Shown piece by piece: positions 44,369 through 52,708 of a stretch of DNA of 64,000 bases. A program made the translations under genes and the position numbers. The DNA is taken from assembly GCA_900550035.1 (NCBI GenBank), contig URQS01000004.1, positions 1 to 64,000 of the forward strand, written 5' to 3'. The notes under the pieces were generated by a model. The model was not told the DNA's origin and did not search any database. It saw only the letters and a program-made list of their open reading frames with translations. This DNA is from an uncultured Prevotella sp. (GTDB lineage: Bacteria; Bacteroidota; Bacteroidia; Bacteroidales; Bacteroidaceae). The stretch's first letter is position 1, and each line of letters opens with the position of its first letter.

Positions 44369-44441
44369 AATAATTATATTATAAGGTGTAAAAATAAATT
44401 AACGGGTAGCCTTACGGCTCGTTATTCTCGTTAAAATTGCA

Positions 44442-44449
44442 TACTTTTG
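44442..44449 (+). promoter_or_regulatory. -7 element for the HsdR-N-like gene
   Basis: TActTTTG matches the -7 box and lies 47 bp before the ATG at 44496. An in-frame ATG at 44451 is too close to it to be used. Confidence 0.6.
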
Positions 44450-44495
44450 TATGCTGTTTGCCGCCAGTGCGGCATTTAAAAGCAAAATTACGAAA

Positions 44496-44960
44496 ATGAT
44501 TCGATTAAATCTACCAACTTTCGAAATAAAGTTATCAGGAACCAAAGAACATCCGCGAATATTCGACATACTGCGCCGCCGTTATGTGGCTCTCACGCCC
44601 GAAGAATGGGTGCGTCAGCACTTTGTCCACTTCCTTACAGGACACAAGGGCTATCCTTCTGCTCTTATGGCCAACGAGGTGGGGCTGATGATTGGTAATA
44701 AGAAGTTACGGGCTGACAGCGTGCTGTATGACCGTCAGCTCCACCCTCGCATGATAATAGAGTACAAGGCTCCGTCAATCGAAATAACACAGAAGGTGTT
44801 TGACCAGATTGCAGCCTACAATCTCTTGTTGCATGTTGATTATCTCGTTATGAGCAATGGGTTGCAGCATTATTGCTGCCGTATGGACTACGAGAGTCGT
44901 AGATATGAGTTCTTGAGGGAAATTCCTGATTATAGTGAGATTAATAACCCCAACCAATGA
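44496..44960 (+). CDS. HsdR N-terminal-domain protein
   Basis: From ATG 44496 this is a 154-aa protein of the type I restriction R-subunit N-terminal family. The PD-(D/E)xK-type core shows RADSVLYDRQ with Asp, and MIIEYKAP, which carries the Glu and Lys of the nuclease motif. No motor domain, methylase or specificity gene is nearby, so it is not a restriction system on its own; it may act in DNA repair, given its fixed position next to holA in Bacteroidetes. Its end overlaps the next gene by 4 bp. Confidence 0.8.
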   Translation: MIRLNLPTFEIKLSGTKEHPRIFDILRRRYVALTPEEWVRQHFVHFLTGHKGYPSALMANEVGLMIGNKKLRADSVLYDRQLHPRMIIEYKAPSIEITQKVFDQIAAYNLLLHVDYLVMSNGLQHYCCRMDYESRRYEFLREIPDYSEINNPNQ

Positions 44961-45556
44961 ATATGACAGAACATAAGAACGAGTCGGAAATGACGACTGA
45001 ATATGAAAAAATGCGTAGTCAACAGCTGTATTGCTTTGAGGATTCTGAGGTAATGGCAAGTATAGTCCGTGCAAACGAGCTGTGTACAAAATTTTCAATG
45101 ATGACACTTGCCTCGCCTGAATACAGGTCGACTGTCGAAGCACTAATCCCTGGCATACCGAAGTCGTCAGTTATCATTCCTCCATTTCGCTGCGACCATG
45201 GACATGGTATTAATATAGGTGAGCACACGTTCATCAATTACGACTGTATAATGCTTGATGGTGGAGAAATAACTATAGGGGCGCACTGTAAGATAGGTCC
45301 TCGCTGTCAGTTTTTCACGCCACAACATCCTATCGACTATGAGGAGCGTATGCAGCCTGTGGAGACTTGTCATCCTATAAGAATAGGCGATAACTGCTGG
45401 CTTGGTGGTGGCGTCACGGTGTGTCCAGGAGTAACGATTGGGCCGCGTAGCATCATTGCTGCAGGAAGCGTCGTGATTCGCGATATCCCTGCCGACTCAT
45501 TGGCAGCCGGCAATCCGGCCGTGGTGAAGAAAAGACTTATAAGGAATACGGATTGA
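44957..45556 (+). CDS. Sugar O-acetyltransferase (left-handed beta-helix)
   Basis: This 199-aa protein belongs to the maltose/galactoside O-acetyltransferase family. The N-terminal helical cap is followed by hexapeptide repeats (GEHTFINYDCIMLDGGEITIGAHCKIGP) and the active-site His in FTPQHPIDYEERM. The C-terminal motif GDNCWLGGGVTVCPG and SVVIRDIP complete the beta-helix. It acetylates sugars with acetyl-CoA, possibly on surface glycans. The start ATG overlaps the preceding stop codon (ATGA), suggesting coupling. Confidence 0.87.
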   Translation: MNMTEHKNESEMTTEYEKMRSQQLYCFEDSEVMASIVRANELCTKFSMMTLASPEYRSTVEALIPGIPKSSVIIPPFRCDHGHGINIGEHTFINYDCIMLDGGEITIGAHCKIGPRCQFFTPQHPIDYEERMQPVETCHPIRIGDNCWLGGGVTVCPGVTIGPRSIIAAGSVVIRDIPADSLAAGNPAVVKKRLIRNTD

Positions 45557-45607
45557 TAATGTTGATAATAATACAAAGTGATTAAAATATAAAAACGAAA
45601 AGAAATA

Positions 45608-46405
45608 ATGGGAGTAGGAAGATGGATAGGCGGATTTCTTGGCTTTATGTCGGGTGGACCGCTCGGAGCACTTGCCGGCTATGCTATAGGCTGGCTGTTT
45701 GAGAAGGGGGCTGAAGGATTCAGCGGTGAAGACAATGTGTATAATGCCAACCGCCAGTATGGTGGTTATACAGAGCAACAGCAGTATGAGGGACAGCGCA
45801 ATTCGTTTCTGTTTTCGTTGCTTGTTCTCGCTTCGTATATAATGAAGGCTGATGGGAGGGTAATGCACTCTGAGATGGAATTTGTACGCTCATTCCTGCG
45901 TCGCAATTTCGGCGAGATGGCAGTACAACAGGGCGAGCAGATATTGCTTCGCCTTTTTGAGCGTCAGAAGCAGATGGGCAATATGGCGTTTAAGGATGTG
46001 ATACGCGACTCGTGTGCTGAGATTGCGCAACATATGGATTATTCGCAGCGTCTGCAGCTCGTCAACTTCCTCGTGATGATAGCACAGGCCGATGGCAGTG
46101 TGCCTCAAAGCGAAATTGAGGTCTTGCAGTTTATTGCTGCCAATCTTGGAATCTCGGCCGAAGACTTGAATTCAATGCTCAACCTGTCGTCAGGCGGCAA
46201 TAATCTTGATGCTGCCTACAAGGTGCTTGGCATAGCCCCAGACGCTTCTGATGATGAGGTGAAGGCTGCCTACCGCCGCATGGCTCTGAAGCATCATCCC
46301 GACCGTGTAGCTACGCTTGGAGAGGATGTACGTAAGGCTGCCGAACAGAAGTTTCAGGAAATTAATGCTGCTAAGGAAACAATATACAGGGCGAGAGGAC
46401 TGTAG
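45608..46405 (+). CDS. TerB-DnaJ (DjlA-like) co-chaperone
   Basis: This 265-aa protein begins with a Gly-rich hydrophobic segment (GGFLGFMSGGPLGALAGYA) that probably inserts into the membrane, then a TerB helical domain (about 60-175) and a C-terminal J domain (about 195-265) with the HPD motif (HHPDRV). It matches DjlA, which recruits DnaK near the membrane. It follows the acetyltransferase by 51 bp in the same direction, and a strong terminator lies behind it. Confidence 0.88.
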   Translation: MGVGRWIGGFLGFMSGGPLGALAGYAIGWLFEKGAEGFSGEDNVYNANRQYGGYTEQQQYEGQRNSFLFSLLVLASYIMKADGRVMHSEMEFVRSFLRRNFGEMAVQQGEQILLRLFERQKQMGNMAFKDVIRDSCAEIAQHMDYSQRLQLVNFLVMIAQADGSVPQSEIEVLQFIAANLGISAEDLNSMLNLSSGGNNLDAAYKVLGIAPDASDDEVKAAYRRMALKHHPDRVATLGEDVRKAAEQKFQEINAAKETIYRARGL

Positions 46406-46414
46406 GATAACGGA

Positions 46415-46518
46415 AGGGTGTCCTTTAGCATAGCAAAAGTTGCCCTTCAGCATAGCAAAAGTTGCCCTTTAGCTCTTCAATAAGAATACATTTGAAGAGC
46501 GAAAGGGCAACTTTCTTT
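46415..46518. terminator. Repeat-containing terminator between djlA-like and metY genes
   Basis: A 24-nt unit with AGCATAGCAAAAGTTGCCCTT occurs twice (about 46426 and 46448). The last part pairs with 46491-46514 into a 23-bp stem (arms 46458-46480 and 46492-46514, TTTCTTTTT following). It ends transcription from the left and probably also from metY on the minus strand. Confidence 0.75.
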
Positions 46519-46527
46519 TTATAACAT

Positions 46528-47811
46528 TTAGATCTTGTCCAAAGCCTGGCGGATATCGTCGAGAATGTCTTCAACGTCCTCAATGCCTACTGACAGGCGG
46601 ATAAGGTCTGGAGCAACGCCTGCCTCGCGCAGCTGTTCGTCAGACAACTGGCGATGGGTGTGGCTTGCCGGATGAAGCACACAGGTACGAGCGTCGGCTA
46701 CGTGGGTCACGATGTTAATCATGTCGAGTGAATCCATGAAACGGATAGCTGTGTCGCGGTCGCCTTTCAGTCCGAAGGCAATCACGCCACAAGAGCCGTT
46801 AGGCAGGTATTTCTCTGCAAGTTCATGATATTGGTCGCCTGGCAGTCCGCTGAAGTGAACCCATGCCACACGATGGTCGGCCTGTAGGAATTCGGCTACC
46901 TGCTGGGCGTTGGCGCAATGTTGCTTCATGCGTAGGTGGAGCGACTGCAGGCCGAGATTCAAAATGAATGAATTCATTGGGGCTGGAATTGATCCAAGGT
47001 CGCGCATCAGCTGAGCCACAAGCTTGGTGATGTAGCCCATCTTGCCAAATTTTTTAGCGTAAGTGAGGCCGTGGTAGCTATCGTCGGGAGTGCACAGGCC
47101 GGGGAACTTGTCGGCATTAGCGAGCCAGTCGAAATTGCCGCTGTCCACTACGCATCCACCTACTTGGCTTGCTGTACCGTCCATATATTTTGTTGTACTG
47201 TGGGTCACGATATCGGCTCCCCATTCAAATGGACGGCAGTTGATAGGAGTGGCGAAGGTATTGTCAACAATGAGTGGAACGCCATTCTTATGGGCAATGC
47301 GTGCAAACTTCTCTATGTCGAGCACGGCACATCCCGGATTGCTTATTGTCTCGCCGAAAACCACCTTTGTATTTGGTCGGAAAGCCTTCTGAATCTCTTC
47401 TTCTGGGTCGTTTGGGTTGACAAATGTGCATTCGATGCCCAATTTTTTGAGTGTTACACCGAAGAGATTGAATGTTCCGCCATAAATCTCGTTGCTTGTC
47501 ACGATATGGTCGCCAGCCTCGCAGATGTTGAATACAGCATAGAAATTGGCTGCCTGTCCGCTGCTTGTAAGCACGGCTCCTACGCCTCCCTCAAGCTGTG
47601 CAATCTTCTGTGCCACAGCATCGTTGGTAGGGTTCTGCAAGCGTGTGTAGAAGTATCCTTCCTTCTTGAGGTCGAAGAGCATAGCCATCTCCTCAGAGTT
47701 GTCATACTTGAATGTAGTGCTCTGTATGATTGGCGGCTCGATAGGCTCGCCGTTCTTTGCCTCGTAGCCTCCCTGTACGCAGATAGAGGCTGTTCTTAAA
47801 TTCTTCTTCAT
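46528..47811 (-). CDS. metY: O-acetylhomoserine sulfhydrylase / Cys-Met metabolism PLP enzyme
   Basis: From ATG 47811 this is a 427-aa PLP enzyme that makes homocysteine or methionine precursors from O-acetyl-homoserine and sulfide. The PLP lysine is in THSTTKYMDG, with an upstream IVDNTFATP motif and the terminal RLSVGIEDVEDI. The N-terminus (ASICVQGGYEAKNGEPIEPP) fits MetY rather than MetB. An in-frame ATG at 47865 gives an unlikely basic extension and was rejected. Some substrate uncertainty remains, since gamma-lyases share the fold. Confidence 0.92.
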   Translation of the reverse strand: MKKNLRTASICVQGGYEAKNGEPIEPPIIQSTTFKYDNSEEMAMLFDLKKEGYFYTRLQNPTNDAVAQKIAQLEGGVGAVLTSSGQAANFYAVFNICEAGDHIVTSNEIYGGTFNLFGVTLKKLGIECTFVNPNDPEEEIQKAFRPNTKVVFGETISNPGCAVLDIEKFARIAHKNGVPLIVDNTFATPINCRPFEWGADIVTHSTTKYMDGTASQVGGCVVDSGNFDWLANADKFPGLCTPDDSYHGLTYAKKFGKMGYITKLVAQLMRDLGSIPAPMNSFILNLGLQSLHLRMKQHCANAQQVAEFLQADHRVAWVHFSGLPGDQYHELAEKYLPNGSCGVIAFGLKGDRDTAIRFMDSLDMINIVTHVADARTCVLHPASHTHRQLSDEQLREAGVAPDLIRLSVGIEDVEDILDDIRQALDKI

Positions 47812-47903
47812 CTTTTTATTCTTAAATTTAGGCTTATTATATTGATTTTGGATGCGAAGGTACAAATAAAAGTGCTAATGAAGGCCATTTTTTCTTCTTA
47901 TTT

Positions 47904-47935
47904 TTTGGGCTTTTATCAAAAGCAGACTAACTTTG
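47904..47935 (+). promoter_or_regulatory. Promoter for the lipoprotein gene at 47980
   Basis: TTTG (47904-47907) and TAacTTTG (47928-47935) are 20 bp apart, and the start codon follows 44 bp later. Confidence 0.75.
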
Positions 47936-47979
47936 TAGCAAATATGAAAGTGAAAGTTCAATTTAAAGTAATCTGAAAA

Positions 47980-48393
47980 ATGAGAAAGATATTGTTCCTG
48001 TTGCCACCAATGGTGCTGGCTTTGGTGGTTGGAATGCTTACAAGTTGTCGTTTCGCTGCATCGTACAATGATGGCGACACTATAGCTGCATCAGAATTTG
48101 AGCCTGCTGATACTTCGCTTGTTTCAAAGCGTCAGGTCAAGGATACGCTTAATCATGTGGCGCAGAATATTGTTGATAGTACCGACATCTTCTATGTAGG
48201 CACAGGCTCTACAAGACAGTTCTTGCAGCTTGTTTCCTATCCGTCCAAACGCGACACGCTTGTATATGGTAAGACATTGCATATCAAGGTGAAAGGTAGC
48301 GCCGACTTCAACAGTATTGTTCGTGTAAAGTTCTATTTGCTTAATGGCAAAGATTCGCTGGTGAGTGCTGTTGAACAGGTGGAAATCAATTAG
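47980..48393 (+). CDS. Small predicted lipoprotein
   Basis: This 137-aa protein has a long hydrophobic signal ending LTSC, with Cys23 as the lipid site. The mature part begins RFAASYNDGD and includes a beta-rich C-terminal section (TLHIKVKGSADFNSIVRVKFYL). The residues after Cys are not the acidic export signal, so it probably stays in the periplasm. No family was recognised. It has its own promoter and is followed by a large palindromic repeat region. Confidence 0.65.
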   Translation: MRKILFLLPPMVLALVVGMLTSCRFAASYNDGDTIAASEFEPADTSLVSKRQVKDTLNHVAQNIVDSTDIFYVGTGSTRQFLQLVSYPSKRDTLVYGKTLHIKVKGSADFNSIVRVKFYLLNGKDSLVSAVEQVEIN

Positions 48394-48425
48394 AACAATT
48401 CTACTGGATTGTCTTTGGCAATCTT

Positions 48426-48584
48426 GTCATTTAGTCATTTAGTCATTTAGTCATTTTCATTTCTGAATGCTTGTTATTTTGCTCTATAGTATAATATAAA
48501 ATTTTATATTATACTATAGGGAATGACAACGACTTTTTATTTTTGATTTTGACTAAAGGACTAATGACTAAATGACTAAATGAC
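48426..48584. repeat. Nested palindromes with tandem GTCATTTA repeats
   Basis: On the left, GTCATTTA is repeated four times (48426-48457). On the right, complementary ACTAAATG units (48551-48584) can pair with them. Between them is a perfect 36-bp palindrome (48484-48519) with AT-only core. The whole block can fold into a large hairpin. It lies in the 405-bp spacer between the lipoprotein gene and the prs terminator; nothing else is seen there. Confidence 0.85.
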
Positions 48585-48731
48585 AACATCGCCCTTTCTG
48601 TATGTTGTCTTTTATGTAATCTTTGATTTTCCAATTTCCATTATCCTGTTAATTCTTGTAGGGGACAACTATTGCATATTCGGAACTAACGTTGTAACTT
48701 TGCGGGCGAATCACAGAAATTACATGTAACC

Positions 48732-48762
48732 AAAAAAAGGGAAAGCTGTGAAGCCTTCCCTT
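48732..48762 (-). terminator. Terminator of prs
   Basis: Arms GGGAAAGC (48739-48746) and GCCTTCCC (48753-48760) pair with one G-T, and on the minus strand seven T residues follow. Confidence 0.78.
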
Positions 48763-48798
48763 GTGGTGAGTATGTTATTGCAATAAAACTTATGCAAA

Positions 48799-49743
48799 TT
48801 ATACGAGATACTGTGAGCTGATGCTCTCGTTGCTGATGACACGGCGGATTGTCTCAGCGAACATGTCAGCTACTGAGAGCTGCTTAACCTTTGCGCAACG
48901 GTTAGAGTAGGGGATAGAGTCTGTGAAGACAATTTCCTCAAGAGCTGAGTTCTGTACACGCTCAGAAGCAGGACCTGACATTACGCAGTGAGATGCGCAT
49001 GCACGAACGCTCAGCGCTCCGGCAGCCTTCATGACATCGGCAGCCTTGGTGATAGTACCAGCTGTGTCAACCATATCGTCAACGATAACAACGTGCTTGC
49101 CCTTAACGTCACCGATAATCTGGATGCTCTCAACTACATTGGCACGTGCACGTGTCTTGTTGCAGAGTACGAGCGGACAGCCGAGATACTTGGCGTATGT
49201 GCTGGCACGCTTTGAACCACCTACGTCAGGCGAAGCGATTACCAAATCCTCTGTACTGATGTTGAGGCTCTGCAGGTAGGGCAGGATAACACCAGAAGCA
49301 TACAGATGGTCGACAGGAACATCGAAGAATCCCTGGATCTGGTCGGCGTGGAGGTCCATAGTGATAAGACGGTCGATGCCGGCAGCCGAAAGCAGGTCGG
49401 CAACGAGCTTGGCGCCAATGCTTACACGTGGCTTGTCCTTGCGGTCCTGACGTGCCCATCCGAAGTAAGGAATTACGGCGATGATGTTGCGTGCTGATGC
49501 ACGTTTGGCTGCGTCAATCATAAGAAGAAGCTCCATCAGATTGTCTGAATTGGGGAATGTGCTCTGTACGAGGAACACGTCACGTCCACGGATAGACTCT
49601 TCGTATGATACGGCAAACTCGCCGTCAGAGAACTTTGTTACAACCAAGTTTCCTAACGGACAACCCAAACTTTGACAGATTTTCTCTGCAAGGTATCTCG
49701 TGTTAGTACCAGAGAATACCAAAAAAGAGTTTTGCTCACTCAT
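48799..49743 (-). CDS. prs: Ribose-phosphate pyrophosphokinase
   Basis: This 314-aa enzyme makes PRPP from ribose-5-phosphate and ATP for nucleotide, His and Trp synthesis. The motifs are FSDGEFAVSYEESIRG, the ATP region (IPYFGWARQDRKDKPR), and the PRPP loop VVIVDDMVDTAGTITKAA (about 215-232). It has the usual length of a class I enzyme. The frame is intact and closed by a hairpin. Single-gene unit; the thiE-like gene lies 85 bp upstream. Confidence 0.95.
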   Translation of the reverse strand: MSEQNSFLVFSGTNTRYLAEKICQSLGCPLGNLVVTKFSDGEFAVSYEESIRGRDVFLVQSTFPNSDNLMELLLMIDAAKRASARNIIAVIPYFGWARQDRKDKPRVSIGAKLVADLLSAAGIDRLITMDLHADQIQGFFDVPVDHLYASGVILPYLQSLNISTEDLVIASPDVGGSKRASTYAKYLGCPLVLCNKTRARANVVESIQIIGDVKGKHVVIVDDMVDTAGTITKAADVMKAAGALSVRACASHCVMSGPASERVQNSALEEIVFTDSIPYSNRCAKVKQLSVADMFAETIRRVISNESISSQYLV

Positions 49744-49828
49744 TTCCTAATTTGTTTTATGTTATATTATAGTTTTCTGTAATCTCTATTTTGCTGCCTT
49801 TTTGGCTAATTTCTACTTACGCTTATTT

Positions 49829-50437
49829 TTAGCCTACAAGCTTTCTGAGTTTCTCAAAGTGCGCTATCAGCTCCTTGTAATCTCTTTGGTGGTGTATGTT
49901 GAACCTGTTCCACAAGTCGCCACATATTACTATTCCACCAAATCCCAGGTCGCGCGCAAATTGAATGTTGTCGATGTTCATTCCGCCTAATGCGTAAACT
50001 TTCTTGTCTATCAGTCCGCAGTCGGCAGCCTTTGTCAGGCTGTTCATATCGAGGTCGGAGAGTACCGATTTATTCGACTGGCTGTTGAGTATGTTGCCAA
50101 GAAAAACATACGACGAGCTTTTCTTTGTCTCTTTGAGGTCTTCAATTCGCTTGCATGTGCGGCTTATTCGTCCCTTGTATCCTATTGGCTCCTGAATGGA
50201 AGCATCGTCAAGGTGAATGCCAGCAAGGTTGTATTCGTCTTTCAGATAGAAGTGCTCATGAACGGTAATCTTGTTGTATGTTGTGCTTGGAAGCAACGAT
50301 AGTAGACGTTCTGAATAGATTGGCAACGAGCCTGGCTTATAAAGATGCAAATTATCCAACCCAGCTTCGAACAGGGCCGCAAGAATTTTGTCTTCTTCCA
50401 CAAAGAATGTGGATTGAGTCATTATTGCTAACTTCAT
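49829..50437 (-). CDS. ThiE/TenI-like thiamine-phosphate-synthase-fold protein
   Basis: This 202-aa protein has the TMP synthase/TenI barrel: LDNLHLYKPG (phosphate-side strand), GIHLDDASI, and the C-terminal phosphate loop YALGGMNIDN (around 147-156) and GFGGIVICGDLW. The conserved Asp and Lys positions of active ThiE could not be confirmed, so it may be a TenI-type member. It is a single gene with a -7 element just upstream. Conserved in Bacteroidetes. Confidence 0.72.
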   Translation of the reverse strand: MKLAIMTQSTFFVEEDKILAALFEAGLDNLHLYKPGSLPIYSERLLSLLPSTTYNKITVHEHFYLKDEYNLAGIHLDDASIQEPIGYKGRISRTCKRIEDLKETKKSSSYVFLGNILNSQSNKSVLSDLDMNSLTKAADCGLIDKKVYALGGMNIDNIQFARDLGFGGIVICGDLWNRFNIHHQRDYKELIAHFEKLRKLVG

Positions 50438-50461
50438 AGTCCGTATTTCTTAATTTAAATG

Positions 50462-50469
50462 CAAATGTA
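50462..50469 (-). promoter_or_regulatory. -7 element for the thiE-like gene
   Basis: The minus strand reads TAcaTTTGC, 24 bp before the start codon. The -33 box is not clear. Confidence 0.5.
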
Positions 50470-50574
50470 GGCAATTTTCTTTAAACAGGCAATTTTATGA
50501 ATGACAAAATGTAACGGAATTGAAATTTGCAGTGTGTAGAGTATGAAATAATGGATGCAAATATATGGTATACG

Positions 50575-50620
50575 AAAAAAGGTCGCAAACAAGCAGGCTT
50601 GTACCTACTTATTTGCGACC
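50575..50620 (-). terminator. Terminator of rpsA
   Basis: Arms GGTCGCAAA (50581-50589) and TTTGCGACC (50612-50620) form a stem, and on the minus strand a T-run follows. Confidence 0.78.
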
Positions 50621-50679
50621 TTATTATTTATTGGTAGATTTGAATAGTCAAATCTTCAGATGCAAGTTCTCTGCTATGA

Positions 50680-52449
50680 TTACTCGCCCTTCTCCATCTT
50701 GGCCTTCAATGCTGCGAGAGCGTCGAGGTCGCCGAGAGTTGTAGAGGCAGCTACGTTGTTGATAGCTGGAGCAGCCTCCTTCTTAGCGGTGTGCTTGCGA
50801 ACCGGCTTAGCCTCTTCCTTGCCTGCTTCGAATGTGCGGCTGTGTGAGAGGATAATGCGCTTTGTCTCCTTAACGAACTCGATTACCTTGAACTCGAGCT
50901 CCTCACCAAGCTGTGCCTGTGTGCCATCCTCCTTAACGAGGTGCTTAGGAGTAGCGAAGCCCTCACCACCCTCGTTGAGAGTGATAACAGCGCCCTTGTC
51001 CATCATCTCAGTGATCTTGCCAGTGTGTACTGAACCAGGAGTGTAGAGAGACTCGTATGTGTCCCAAGGATTCTCCTCAAGCTGCTTGTGGCCGAGGCTG
51101 AGACGACGATTCTCCTTGTCGATTTCGAGAACAACAACGTCGATGCTTGCGCCTACCTGTGTGAACTCTGAAGGATGCTTTACCTTCTTTGTCCAAGAGA
51201 GGTCAGAGATGTGGATGAGTCCGTCAACACCCTCTTCGAGCTCTACGAAGATACCGAAGTTAGTGAAGTTGCGAACCTTAGCTGTGTGCTTGCTGCCTAC
51301 AGGATACTTAACCTCGATAGCCTCCCATGGATCTTCCTTAAGCTGCTTGATGCCGAGAGACATCTTGCGCTCTGCACGGTCGAGTGTGAGGATAACTGCC
51401 TCTACTTCGTCGCCTACGTGGAGGAACTCCTGAGCTGAACGGAGGTGCTGACTCCAGCTCATCTCTGAAACGTGGATAAGACCCTCAACGCCAGGAGCAA
51501 TCTCTACGAATGCGCCGTAGTCAGCGATAACAACTACCTTACCCTTAACGTGGTCGCCTACCTTGAGGTTCTCGTCGAGAGCATCCCATGGGTGCGGAGT
51601 GAGCTGCTTCAGACCGAGAGCGATACGCTTCTTCTCGTCATCGAAGTCGAGGATAACAACGTTGATCTTCTGGTCGAGAGCTACAACCTCGTGAGGATCG
51701 CTTACGCGGCCCCAAGAGAGGTCTGTGATGTGGATGAGTCCGTCAACACCGCCGAGGTCAACGAATACACCGTAAGACGTGATGTTCTTAACAGTACCTT
51801 CGAGGATCTGACCCTTCTCGAGCTTGCTGATGATCTCCTTCTTCTGTGCTTCCAACTCAGCCTCGATGAGGGCCTTGTGAGAAACAACTACGTTGCGGAA
51901 CTCCTGGTTGATCTTAACAACCTTGAACTCCATTGTCTTGCCTACGAATACGTCGTAGTCGCGTATTGGGTGAACGTCGATCTGGCTGCCCGGAAGGAAT
52001 GCCTCGATGCCGAATACGTCAACGATCATACCACCCTTAGTGCGGCACTTGATGTAGCCCTGGATAACTTCCTCATTCTCGAGAGCTGCGTTAACAAGTT
52101 CCCAGCTCTTGCTCAGGCGAGCCTTCTTGTGTGAGAGAACGAGCTGACCCTTGCGGTCCTCCTGGTTCTCTACGTAAACCTCAACCTTGTCGCCTACCTT
52201 GAGGTCTGGGTTGTAACGGAACTCAGATGCAGGGATGATACCATCGCTCTTGTAGCCGATGTTTACGATAACCTCTTTCTTGTCTACAGAGATTACTTCG
52301 CCTTCAACTACCTGGTGCTCTGACACCTTGTTGAGGGTTTCGTCGTAAGCCTTTTCAAGATCCTGCTTGCTTACCTCTGAGCTGCCACCGTTCTCAAACT
52401 CGTCCCAGTTGAAGTCTGCCAACGGCTGTACGTTCTTTAAATCTGACAT
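50680..52449 (-). CDS. rpsA: 30S ribosomal protein S1
   Basis: This 589-aa protein binds mRNA on the small ribosomal subunit and guides initiation in organisms with weak Shine-Dalgarno sites, as here. Six S1 repeats are visible, each around GxVxx(I/V)xxxGxFVxL, for example LEGTVKNITSYGVFVDLGG (about 215) and HTAKVRNFTNFGIFVELEE. The N-terminal repeats are more divergent. The C-terminal tail is Ala/Lys-rich. A -7 element is about 65 bp upstream and a hairpin follows. Frame intact. Confidence 0.95.
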   Translation of the reverse strand: MSDLKNVQPLADFNWDEFENGGSSEVSKQDLEKAYDETLNKVSEHQVVEGEVISVDKKEVIVNIGYKSDGIIPASEFRYNPDLKVGDKVEVYVENQEDRKGQLVLSHKKARLSKSWELVNAALENEEVIQGYIKCRTKGGMIVDVFGIEAFLPGSQIDVHPIRDYDVFVGKTMEFKVVKINQEFRNVVVSHKALIEAELEAQKKEIISKLEKGQILEGTVKNITSYGVFVDLGGVDGLIHITDLSWGRVSDPHEVVALDQKINVVILDFDDEKKRIALGLKQLTPHPWDALDENLKVGDHVKGKVVVIADYGAFVEIAPGVEGLIHVSEMSWSQHLRSAQEFLHVGDEVEAVILTLDRAERKMSLGIKQLKEDPWEAIEVKYPVGSKHTAKVRNFTNFGIFVELEEGVDGLIHISDLSWTKKVKHPSEFTQVGASIDVVVLEIDKENRRLSLGHKQLEENPWDTYESLYTPGSVHTGKITEMMDKGAVITLNEGGEGFATPKHLVKEDGTQAQLGEELEFKVIEFVKETKRIILSHSRTFEAGKEEAKPVRKHTAKKEAAPAINNVAASTTLGDLDALAALKAKMEKGE

Positions 52450-52514
52450 AAAAAATTAAATGTTAAAAATGTAATTAATAAAGTTAGACTTTATGTGAAT
52501 TAAAAATCAGGGTG

Positions 52515-52522
52515 CAAAGTTA
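52515..52522 (-). promoter_or_regulatory. -7 element for rpsA
   Basis: The minus strand reads TAacTTTGCACC, a good -7 match about 65 bp before the rpsA start, in the spacer shared with the ftsY promoter. Confidence 0.6.
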
Positions 52523-52659
52523 GACATATTTTCTTAAAATACAGATGCTTGTGAGTGATTTTGGCGTGTGGTTAATAATAATTAACGTTTTTGGCCTTAG
52601 AAAATGGCTTCTGTTTTGGGTGTTGTAGGGTATGGTACCTTAATTAGTAATCAAAATGC

Positions 52660-52690
52660 TTTGTTTTCTGCTTATTTTAAACTAACTTTG
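52660..52690 (+). promoter_or_regulatory. Promoter for ftsY
   Basis: TTTG (52660-52663) and TAacTTTG (52683-52690) are 19 bp apart; the ftsY ATG follows 18 bp later. Confidence 0.8.
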
Positions 52691-52708
52691 CAGAAAATAT
52701 AACGTTAT

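Noticed and set aside
44451..44495. Earlier ATG start for the HsdR-N-like gene
   Set aside because: It lies 2 bp after the -7 box, so it is unlikely to be transcribed with a usable leader; 44496 was chosen.
44496..44960. Restriction-modification system
   Set aside because: Only an HsdR N-terminal-like domain is present, with no motor, methylase or specificity gene nearby, and the gene sits in a conserved holA neighbourhood.
47812..47865. Earlier ATG start for metY
   Set aside because: It adds a basic 18-residue extension not expected in MetY; the downstream ATG matches the family start.
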